Assembly: GCF_001969855.1 (NCBI RefSeq)
Contig: NZ_MRBL01000009.1
Coordinates: forward strand, 61,479-125,478
Source of the DNA: Bacillus haynesii
Lineage (GTDB): Bacteria; Bacillota; Bacilli; Bacillales; Bacillaceae
DNA length: 64,000 bases
Direction of reading: 5' to 3'
Both the position numbers and the translations under genes were made by a program. The notes beneath the pieces were generated by a model, which was given only the letters and a program-made list of their open reading frames with translations, did no database searches and had not been told where the DNA came from. This document shows, in pieces, positions 57,281 through 64,000 of the stretch (the first letter of the stretch is position 1; every line of letters starts with the position of its first letter).

Positions 57281-58552
57281 ATGATGATGACACACTTACT
57301 TGATGATTTGTCCTTCAGGGGACTGATTCAGCAGCAAACCGATGAAGCAGGCTTGAGAGAACTGCTGGATTCAGAGAAAATCAGCTTATACTCCGGATTT
57401 GATCCGACAGCTGACAGTCTGCATATCGGACATCTGCTGCCGATTTTAATGCTTCGCCGCTTCCAGCTGGCCGGACATCGTCCGATTGCACTCGTAGGCG
57501 GAGCAACGGGTCTGATCGGCGATCCGAGCGGAAAGAAAGCGGAGCGCACGCTGAACAATGAAGAAATCGTCCGCGAATGGTCACAGAAAATCAAAAACCA
57601 GCTTTCGCGTTTCCTTGATTTTGAAGCTGATGAGAATCCGGCGATCATGGCGAACAACTATGACTGGATCGGCAAAATGAACGTCATTGATTTCCTGCGC
57701 GATGTCGGCAAAAACTTCGGAATCAATTACATGCTTGCCAAAGATACGGTAAGCTCCAGAATCGAGACGGGCATATCTTATACTGAATTCAGCTACATGA
57801 TCCTGCAGTCTCTCGATTTCTTGAATTTGTACAGAAACCAGGAATGCAAGCTGCAGATCGGCGGAAGCGACCAGTGGGGCAATATCACATCAGGCCTCGA
57901 GCTCATCCGCAAATCCGAAGAGAATGCAAAAGCTTTCGGATTGACGATTCCGCTTGTGACAAAAGCAGACGGCACGAAGTTCGGAAAAACGGAAGGCGGC
58001 GCGATCTGGCTTGATAAAGAGAAGACATCGGCGTATGAGTTTTATCAGTTCTGGATCAATACCGACGACAGGGATGTCGTGAAATACTTAAAATACTTTA
58101 CTTTCTTGTCCAAAGAAAAAATTGAAGATCTCGCTGAAAAAACAGAGACGGCGCCTGAAAAACGCGAAGCGCAAAAGCGCCTCGCCGAAGAAGTGACCGT
58201 TCTTGTACACGGCCGTGAAGCGTTTGAGCAGGCCGTCAACATCTCAAAAGCACTCTTCAGCGGAGATATCAAACAATTGACAGCAGAAGAAGTAAAAGTC
58301 GGCTTTAAAGGGGTTCCTTCCCTGGAGCTTGAGAAAGCGGATGAACTTCCTCTTGTTGAGATACTCGTCCAATCAAAGCTGTCTCCGTCTAAACGCCAGG
58401 CGCGCGAAGATATCACGAATGGCGCGGTATACGTTAACGGCGAGCGCCGCACCGATGTTGCGGACGTCCTCACCGGCGACGACCGCATCGAAGGACAGTT
58501 TACCGTTATTCGCCGCGGTAAAAAGAAATACTTCCTGCTGACTTATAAATAA
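57281..58552 (+). CDS. tyrS: tyrosyl-tRNA synthetase (TyrS)
   Basis: A 423-residue class I synthetase with HIGH at 48-51, KFGKT (KMSKS equivalent) at 233-237 and a C-terminal S4-like RNA-binding domain (SPSKRQAREDI from about 367). AAGGAG precedes three consecutive ATG codons; the first in-frame ATG is used, though the second or third is equally possible. It is controlled by the T-box immediately upstream. Confidence 0.96.
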   Translation: MMMTHLLDDLSFRGLIQQQTDEAGLRELLDSEKISLYSGFDPTADSLHIGHLLPILMLRRFQLAGHRPIALVGGATGLIGDPSGKKAERTLNNEEIVREWSQKIKNQLSRFLDFEADENPAIMANNYDWIGKMNVIDFLRDVGKNFGINYMLAKDTVSSRIETGISYTEFSYMILQSLDFLNLYRNQECKLQIGGSDQWGNITSGLELIRKSEENAKAFGLTIPLVTKADGTKFGKTEGGAIWLDKEKTSAYEFYQFWINTDDRDVVKYLKYFTFLSKEKIEDLAEKTETAPEKREAQKRLAEEVTVLVHGREAFEQAVNISKALFSGDIKQLTAEEVKVGFKGVPSLELEKADELPLVEILVQSKLSPSKRQAREDITNGAVYVNGERRTDVADVLTGDDRIEGQFTVIRRGKKKYFLLTYK

Positions 58553-58559
58553 TCAAAAA

Positions 58560-58588
58560 GCTCTTGCCAAACGGCAAGGGTTTTTTTG
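58560..58588 (+). terminator. terminator of tyrS
   Basis: CTCTTGCC-AAAC-GGCAAGGG with seven T. Confidence 0.9.
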
Positions 58589-58683
58589 TGTCAACATGTT
58601 TCATGTATGTTCATTCAGGAAATGTCAAAAATATAGATGTAATAGGTAAAGCGTTTCCATCGTTGAAGAGGGAGGAATGTAGC

Positions 58684-58830
58684 ATGAACCTGTTCATTGC
58701 AGCCAAAGAAAAATTTATGGAAGATTACCACAAGCAGCTGGAAACGGAACGAAAACAAGAGGCGCAGCAGTCAGCTGACGGATACAATCAATTGAATCAG
58801 ATGGAAAATGCAGTAAAGCGGCTGAAGTAG
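58684..58830 (+). CDS. small hydrophilic protein of unknown function (48 aa)
   Basis: 48 residues, Glu/Gln/Lys-rich and probably a single amphipathic helix, no signal peptide. GGGAGGAATG precedes the ATG and a clean terminator overlaps the end, so it is very likely a real gene. A cre-like sequence (GTAAAGCGTTTCCA, three mismatches) lies at 58646-58659. It resembles small stress or sporulation proteins in composition only. Confidence 0.7.
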   Translation: MNLFIAAKEKFMEDYHKQLETERKQEAQQSADGYNQLNQMENAVKRLK

Positions 58831-58853
58831 AGGGTCTTAGAGCCCTCTTTTTT
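58827..58853 (+). terminator. terminator of the 48-aa gene
   Basis: AGAGGGtcttagaGCCCTCT with six T. Confidence 0.85.
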
Positions 58854-58878
58854 ATGAAAAAAGCGGACGGCAGATTCT

Positions 58879-59298
58879 TCACACGCCCGTTTTATTAATA
58901 ACGATCGACAGTTTATAATTTGCATGATGGTTTAAGTCTGTTAAAAATTGATCCAACAGTTGATTTGACGGAAACTTGCATTCGAGAAGATAACAGCCGT
59001 CCCCGCTGATTTTATAGTTTTGAATGATGTATTTTTGCTGTGCTTTGATAAACGAAAGATAAGGCTTATGATAAGTGCTTTTTGTATAGATATTGATAAA
59101 AGCGTGAATAAAACACCCGAGTTTGACTTGATTCACTTTTATGGTATAACCTTCAATCACTCCTTGATCTTCTAATTTTGCAACCCTTGAGGAAGCCGCC
59201 TGCCCTGTCAAATGAACTTTCTCTCCTAATTCCTTCATGGTCATCCGGCTGTTTTTTGATAATTCTTCTATGATTTGCCTGTCTGTATGATCCAGCAT
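58879..59298 (-). CDS. Lrp/AsnC-family transcriptional regulator
   Basis: 139 residues from ATG 59298: an N-terminal helix-turn-helix (DRQIIEELSKNSRMTMKELGEKVHLTGQAASSRV motif split at about 5-38) and a C-terminal RAM ligand domain (about 65-139). The GAGAGG ribosome binding site is a little far, so a start further upstream (59331) is possible. It is divergent from a metallo-hydrolase gene with an inverted repeat between, so autoregulation and control of that neighbour are likely. Absent from this place in B. subtilis. Confidence 0.85.
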   Translation of the reverse strand: MLDHTDRQIIEELSKNSRMTMKELGEKVHLTGQAASSRVAKLEDQGVIEGYTIKVNQVKLGCFIHAFINIYTKSTYHKPYLSFIKAQQKYIIQNYKISGDGCYLLECKFPSNQLLDQFLTDLNHHANYKLSIVINKTGV

Positions 59299-59334
59299 TT
59301 CATCAAATCCTCTCAAAAGAACGTTTTTCAAAAA

Positions 59335-59360
59335 TCAAGTCAAATGCTAAAAAGACTTGA
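59335..59360. promoter_or_regulatory. inverted repeat, candidate Lrp operator
   Basis: TCAAGTC at 59335-59341 and GACTTGA at 59354-59360, separated by 12 nt, in the middle of the divergent promoter region. A second ACTAT/ATAGT pair follows at 59360-59393. Confidence 0.5.
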
Positions 59361-59421
59361 CTATAACTATTTAAATGATGATCGGTCATAGTATAAACTA
59401 ATCGTAAATAAAAGGAAAGGC

Positions 59422-60192
59422 ATGATAACCATGGATATTCAACAAATTCGAAATGCAACATTAGCCGTTAAATATGCTGGCAAAACATTTTTAATAGATC
59501 CGATGCTGGCTGAGAAAGGCACTTATCCTCCTTTTCCGAACTCAGCAAGACAAGATCAAAACAACCCTTTAGTCACCTTGCCCGTGCCCACCGACGAGCT
59601 CGTCAAGAATACCGACGCAGTCATTGTCACTCATCTGCATTTAGATCACTTTGACGATGCTGCCAAAGATCTGTTGCCGAAAGAAATCAAACTGTTTGTC
59701 CAAAATGAAGCAGATGCTGAGGAAGTGAGAAAAGCAGGTTTTCAAAATATAGAGGTTTTAACAAAAGATACGGTGTTTGAGGGGGTTCAATTAATCAAGA
59801 CAAAAGGCGAGCATGGACGAGGAGAGATAAAAAAGCTTGCCGGAGAAGTGTGCGGCGTTGTCTTCAAGCACTCAAAGGAGAAAACGCTGTATGTAGCAGG
59901 GGATACGGTTTGGTATGAAGGTGTCCGGGAAGAAATCGCTGCGCATCAGCCGGACATCATAGTCGTTAACGGAGGAGACAATCAATTCTTTGAAGGAGGG
60001 TCTCTCGTCATGGGGAAAGAGGATATTGCTGAAGTCTATCAAGCCGCTCCTGATGCCACAATCATTTCCAGTCATATGGAAGCTGTCAACCATTGGACTT
60101 TATCACGGGAAGAATTGAAGAGCTTCATTCATGAAAAAGGAATGTCCTCACGTGTTCTTGTGCCGGATGACGGCGAATCTTACACATTTTAA
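59422..60192 (+). CDS. MBL-fold metallo-hydrolase, UlaG-like
   Basis: A 256-residue metallo-beta-lactamase-fold enzyme. Metal motif THLHLDHFDD (about 69-78), a later AGDTVW (near 158) and a C-terminal SSHMEAVNHW (near 213) supply ligands. It resembles L-ascorbate-6-phosphate-lactonase-like (UlaG) proteins of unknown substrate. AAGGAAAGG precedes the ATG. The partner is the divergent Lrp regulator. Confidence 0.85.
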   Translation: MITMDIQQIRNATLAVKYAGKTFLIDPMLAEKGTYPPFPNSARQDQNNPLVTLPVPTDELVKNTDAVIVTHLHLDHFDDAAKDLLPKEIKLFVQNEADAEEVRKAGFQNIEVLTKDTVFEGVQLIKTKGEHGRGEIKKLAGEVCGVVFKHSKEKTLYVAGDTVWYEGVREEIAAHQPDIIVVNGGDNQFFEGGSLVMGKEDIAEVYQAAPDATIISSHMEAVNHWTLSREELKSFIHEKGMSSRVLVPDDGESYTF

Positions 60193-60213
60193 TATATGAC
60201 AGGTCAAAGCCGT

Positions 60214-60246
60214 AAAAAACAGACAGTGAACTTCTGTCTGTTTTTT
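60214..60246. terminator. bidirectional terminator shared by the MBL gene and the tRNA-like RNA
   Basis: AAAAAACAGACAG/CTGTCTGTTTTTT with a 7-nt loop: T-runs on both strands. Confidence 0.92.
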
Positions 60247-60273
60247 GACTTCTTCCTCGAGAACAAAGATCAA

Positions 60274-60465
60274 TGCCTCCGGCGGGATTCGAACCCGCAC
60301 TCACTCGTAAGCATAGGCTAGGGGAGAACACGCTTCCCTACGGACTTTCACCGACAGGAATTCCACCTGTCTCAGCTGTTTGCTTTTCGGGCTTCTAAAA
60401 CCCTTGCCTTGCGACCCGCTCCTACAATGTTTTACGGCGCTCTTCCCTTCTAGAGCTACAGAGGC
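60274..60465 (-). ncRNA. tRNA-like structured RNA with a large insert in the anticodon arm
   Basis: Read on the minus strand the ends form a 7-bp acceptor stem (GCCUCUG with CGGAGGC, one U-G) plus an unpaired A. U8-A9 follow, then a 4-bp D stem GCUC/GAGC with a 10-nt GG-containing loop, and at the 3' side a perfect T arm GCGGG-UUCGAAU-CCCGC. The anticodon arm is replaced: CGUAA pairs with UUACG and continues through CAU/AUG and AGG/CCU into an insert of about 100 nt. This insert holds the hairpins GGGUU/AGCCC, GACAGG/CCUGUC and UAGGG/CCCUA. CCA is not encoded. A TATAAT lies 17 nt upstream and a terminator 28 nt downstream. I cannot name it; it is neither a normal tRNA nor recognisable tmRNA. 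Confidence 0.8.
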
Positions 60466-60481
60466 GAAATGAATGATTCAT

Positions 60482-60487
60482 ATTATA
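60482..60487 (-). promoter_or_regulatory. -10 box of the tRNA-like RNA
   Basis: TATAAT on the minus strand with TG directly before it; predicted start about 60475, giving a ~10-nt 5' leader. No good -35. Confidence 0.6.
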
Positions 60488-60761
60488 CAGAAGCAATGGT
60501 TAAATGGGGACTGAATTTTATAAAGGAAACCATCATTTTTCCTATAGATATGAATGTAAGCTCAAAGTCCAATTAGAAAAAATGTTCTTTCTGAACACGC
60601 TTCAAAAAAATGAATGACTGGGGAGCACCCTTCAAGTAAATGGTCGAAAATGATATTTTATGGTGTAATTCATATGTTTTTCGCAAATTTATAGAAGCAG
60701 TCGCTGAAGGTGCGGTATCGCGAGGCGGACCCCGGCCCTCCTGGAAGACTTCCGAGGCTTT
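60488..60761. other. gene-poor region with a GC-rich structured segment
   Basis: 274 bp without a credible ORF. The first 200 bp are AT-rich. At 60700-60765 a GC-rich stretch contains CCTC.GGAAG/CTTCC.GAGG palindromic pairing followed on the plus strand by CTTTTTAT, so it can act as a terminator or be part of a small plus-strand RNA. Confidence 0.4.
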
Positions 60762-60992
60762 TTATAAATAAATCGCACACCACCCCGCTAAAACCCCCAT
60801 AACAAAGTAGTCATTGCTGTCCATTTTCTTACCGTGTTTAACAAAGACATTCAAAGCCCAATTCAGTTTAGTGCCATCCGCCGTCTTTGTCACCCATTTT
60901 TTGCTGATATTGTAGTACATGACTTTGAAAATGGCGAATGCAACTGAACAGAACAAATAGAACAAGACAAACTTAGCAACAAACAAAAGCAT
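60762..60992 (-). CDS. small membrane protein of unknown function (76 aa)
   Basis: 76 residues, ATG behind GGGGGAG. The N-terminal hydrophobic helix (2-26) and a C-terminal hydrophobic end (62-76) flank a basic middle part, suggesting two membrane segments. No family recognised. It is a single-gene unit. Confidence 0.65.
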   Translation of the reverse strand: MLLFVAKFVLFYLFCSVAFAIFKVMYYNISKKWVTKTADGTKLNWALNVFVKHGKKMDSNDYFVMGVLAGWCAIYL

Positions 60993-61151
60993 TTGTTGGT
61001 CACTCCCCCATTTTCATTCTCTAACCAACGATTTGATTTTACCGAAAATGTGTATAAGAGAAAAGGAGACGTTTGTCATACTTTGCTCATGAGAAGGTAC
61101 TTTGCAAGAAAAATCACTTATAAGCTTGATCTGTTTTATTCCGGCGGGCGA

Positions 61152-61289
61152 ATGTCGAATCAGGATGAATATGATCACAGATATCAGAATCATCAGGATC
61201 TAATTCATCCCGGCTTATCAGCAGCCAGAATCAATGGGAAGAAGAGTAAACAAAAAACCCTAGAATCGTTGGTATATCAACAATTCTAG
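61152..61289 (+). CDS. doubtful small ORF (45 aa)
   Basis: A hydrophilic, His/Asn/Gln-rich frame beginning MSNQDEYDHRYQNHQ and ending inside the rpsD terminator hairpin. The ribosome binding site is poor. An AAAAGGAGA at 61060-61068 could serve a longer frame, but no suitable in-frame start follows at normal distance. Coding status uncertain. Confidence 0.3.
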   Translation: MSNQDEYDHRYQNHQDLIHPGLSAARINGKKSKQKTLESLVYQQF

Positions 61290-61298
61290 GGTTTTTGC
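61256..61298. terminator. bidirectional terminator downstream of rpsD
   Basis: AAAACCCTAGAAT/ATTCTAGGGTTTT stem with T-runs on both sides. A second AAATGCTC/GAGCAT hairpin (61301-61321) lies between it and the rpsD stop. Confidence 0.9.
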
Positions 61299-61324
61299 CT
61301 ATGCTCTTTAAAGAGCATTTTCTA

Positions 61325-62110
<786 letters not shown>

Positions 62111-62116
62111 AAGAAG

Positions 62117-62145
62117 ATTATATAATGTCCGCCGGGCAAAGTCAA
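62117..62145 (-). promoter_or_regulatory. sigma-A promoter of rpsD
   Basis: On the minus strand TTGACT, 17-nt spacer, TATAAT. Confidence 0.88.
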
Positions 62146-62258
62146 CCATTCATGGATCGTCCCGAAAAGAACAGACAGTTTATAAGTATATAGTCCTGTT
62201 TTTGTGATATAATCATGAAAATAAAATACATAAAACGGATTTTTTTAAGGTGATGACC

Positions 62259-63959
62259 ATGGATAAACAAACTGAAGACCTATATCTGTCTTTTCATCAG
62301 AAGCTGTTTCAATTTTTTTTGAAAAAGCCGGCCGTCTCGTACGACGACTCTGTTGCCTGGCTAAAAGCGGCAGCAGAGTCAATTTTTTCGTTTATGTCTC
62401 TAACATTGCATCCTTCTTCAAGGCTGCAGGGATCGAGAGGCGAAAGCGGTCCGATCAGCCAGGTTAATGATTATTATACCATTATAACAATAGAAGAAAA
62501 CAGCAAATATATAGAACTTTTGAGTCAAAAGAATCATAAAGTACCAGAACGTCTCGCTGAATCCATCCGCCTGTTTTTAATGCATTGTCTGGAGCTTGAC
62601 GCATTATTTCGTGATGAGCTTAAGAAAACAAAGATTTATGAAAAGACGGAGCTGCTGCATGAGCTGATGGATCAGGAGCAGGTGCTCAAGACAATGCTCG
62701 AAAGTTTAAGGGATGTTTTTCCTTTTTTGACATATTGCCTATTCTTATCATACGATGAGGATCAATACATTAACCTTCCAGCGATAGAGTTGGATGTGCA
62801 AAGTGAATCGACCGATTCTTTTGCCCTGGATGCCTACTTATCAGGACAAGTGAAAAGCAAAAACGAAGCGGAAGTATACATTCCGATTAAAGGCAGGCAA
62901 GGCACGTACGGCGTTTTGAAAGCCTTGGGACCAGGCGCTGCCGATATGGCAGCAGATATTTGCATTATTTCGAATGCGGCAGGGAAAGCATTTGAAAATT
63001 CACGGCTTTACGAACAGTCGCAGAATATGATTTCAAATTTGGAGCTGATTAATGAAACATCACATCAGCTGAACCGGACGAAACGCCTTCCGGATATGAT
63101 GAAGAGCTTGTCAGAAAGGCTGATCAGTTCATTCGGCGCCGAAGAGGTGGGCTTTTTTTATAAAAATCACTTGGGCGAGGAACCCCTTCTGCCGGGAAGC
63201 ACCGGTTTTTTTCAGACGGATGCGGCGCTTCCATACATCCGCTATGTCAAAGAGAAGATTTCAGAGGAAAACGGGGTGTTTGTCGGGAACGGTTCTTCGT
63301 TTTTTGGGAATGAAGGATATGCTTCATTAATGGGCGTTCCGATGCTGGAGAATAATGAAAACAAAGGATTTGTCATCGTGTTGAAAAAAAATGTCTGCTC
63401 CTTTTCATTTGAAATGTTTAAGCTGTTTCAGACGCTGATCAGGCATTCCACGCTCGCCGTATCGAATTTGATGCTGCGCGACCGGCTGAAGTATCTTGTT
63501 CAGACAGACCGTTTGACAGAGCTCTACTCGAGAAGCTATTTGGATGAGAAAATCGGGTACAGTATGAAATCGGACGAGAGCGGCGTGCTCGTATTGATCG
63601 ATATCGATGATTTTAAACAGATTAACGATACGTACGGCCATCAGAAAGGCGATGATATTCTCATACAAGTCGCCCGGGTGATCCAGCGAAACATTCGCGA
63701 CCAGGATGTTGCAGCGAGGTGGGGAGGAGAAGAGCTTGCGGTATACTTGCCGAAAGCAGGGCTGAACGCCGGTGAAATGCTTGCCGAGAGGCTGATCACG
63801 CTTGTCAGGGAATGCACTGATCCAAAGGTGACGATTTCATGCGGGGTATCCCATTGGTCTCAGGATCGTCCGAAATCTTTATCCCCCCTTTTTAAAGAAG
63901 CGGATATCGCGCTGTACAATGCAAAGCGGAACGGGAAAAACAAGTTTATGACACATTAA
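62259..63959 (+). CDS. dgcP: diguanylate cyclase with GAF domains (DgcP/YtrP)
   Basis: 566 residues: two GAF-like sensor regions (about 110-250 and 265-400), then a GGDEF domain. The active site is GGEEL at 489-493 and the product-inhibition I-site RDQD (RxxD) at 480-483 is intact, so it should make c-di-GMP and be feedback inhibited. ATG 62259 has AAGGTGAT upstream. Soluble, no transmembrane helix. B. subtilis YtrP is an established cyclase; terminator follows. Confidence 0.93.
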   Translation: MDKQTEDLYLSFHQKLFQFFLKKPAVSYDDSVAWLKAAAESIFSFMSLTLHPSSRLQGSRGESGPISQVNDYYTIITIEENSKYIELLSQKNHKVPERLAESIRLFLMHCLELDALFRDELKKTKIYEKTELLHELMDQEQVLKTMLESLRDVFPFLTYCLFLSYDEDQYINLPAIELDVQSESTDSFALDAYLSGQVKSKNEAEVYIPIKGRQGTYGVLKALGPGAADMAADICIISNAAGKAFENSRLYEQSQNMISNLELINETSHQLNRTKRLPDMMKSLSERLISSFGAEEVGFFYKNHLGEEPLLPGSTGFFQTDAALPYIRYVKEKISEENGVFVGNGSSFFGNEGYASLMGVPMLENNENKGFVIVLKKNVCSFSFEMFKLFQTLIRHSTLAVSNLMLRDRLKYLVQTDRLTELYSRSYLDEKIGYSMKSDESGVLVLIDIDDFKQINDTYGHQKGDDILIQVARVIQRNIRDQDVAARWGGEELAVYLPKAGLNAGEMLAERLITLVRECTDPKVTISCGVSHWSQDRPKSLSPLFKEADIALYNAKRNGKNKFMTH

Positions 63960-63986
63960 AAAAGAGCCGGATTTACCGGCTCTTTC
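63958..63986 (+). terminator. terminator of dgcP
   Basis: AAAGAGCCGG-attta-CCGGCTCTTT. Confidence 0.9.
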
Positions 63987-64000
63987 AGCTTGTCGACAAA
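63985..64000. repeat. left end of a second copy of the intergenic repeat element (cut by the window)
   Basis: TTCAGCTTGTCGACAAA differs by one base from TTCAGCGTGTCGACAAA at 14136-14152 and, as there, starts directly after a terminator hairpin. Confidence 0.5.

Noticed and set aside
60274..60465. Ordinary tRNA gene
   Set aside because: The acceptor, D and T arms are present but there is no 7-nt anticodon loop; about 139 nt separate the D and T stems.
60274..60465. tmRNA or RNase P RNA
   Set aside because: A proper 4-bp D stem, the small size and lack of a tag-peptide frame speak against tmRNA. The GGUGAAAGUCCG stretch resembles an RNase P core motif but the rest of that structure is missing.

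Overview
The window is a 64 kb stretch of low-GC Firmicute chromosome. Gene order, protein lengths and near-identical protein motifs match the ytaP-to-ytrP segment of the Bacillus subtilis chromosome (read from tyrS/rpsD back towards ytaP). The divergence and the extra genes fit the Bacillus licheniformis / paralicheniformis group. Gene symbols below are B. subtilis orthologue names, assigned from remembered family features plus synteny; no database search was run.

Layout. (1) 1-12.0 kb: the end of an unknown membrane protein, then a rhamnogalacturonan-oligosaccharide locus: hydrolase ytaP, dehydrogenase ytbQ, ABC permease/binding protein ytcP-ytcQ behind a strong cre-like site, divergent AraC-type membrane regulator ytdP, then yteP-yteR-yteS-yteT-yteU-yteV. 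There is no ABC ATPase in the locus, so a shared ATPase (MsmX-like) is implied. (2) 12.0-14.4 kb: an accessory insert between yteV and opuD: a Rap-type TPR regulator with a translationally overlapping Phr-like pre-peptide, a rhodanese, a Cse60-like sporulation gene, and a structured ~225-bp intergenic element bracketed by two identical hairpins. (3) 14.4-28.1 kb: opuD, ytfP, ytgP (MurJ-type flippase), an RsuA-family pseudouridine synthase, ytzE, an ABC exporter ythPQ, pbuO with paired PurR boxes, dipeptidase ytjP, DUF2691, an MFS permease and cysteine synthase ytkP. (4) 28.3-41.9 kb: ytlPQR, amyX pullulanase, ytmP, ytzH, trmB, ytnP lactonase, malS, ytzB, ytoP, ytoQ, ytpPQR. (5) 42-50.9 kb: DNA translocase sftA, murC, the SigB/SigH stress operon ytxGHJ, a coiled-coil repeat gene, aroA and ccpA. 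(6) 51-58.6 kb: Na+ stator motPS, acuABC divergent from acsA, and tyrS behind a Tyr T-box. (7) 58.6-64 kb: a small unknown gene, a divergent Lrp regulator / metallo-hydrolase pair, a free-standing tRNA-like non-coding RNA gene, small ORFs, rpsD with its leader, and diguanylate cyclase dgcP (ytrP).

How the parts fit: several units are linked by catabolite control. CcpA is encoded here and cre-like sites lie in front of ytcP and acsA. AcsA activity is set by AcuA/AcuC. The most unusual object is the ~192-nt RNA on the minus strand at 60274-60465. It has complete tRNA acceptor, D and T arms, its anticodon arm is replaced by a large folded insert, and it has its own promoter and terminator. No CRISPR array, insertion sequence, prophage or rRNA gene was seen.
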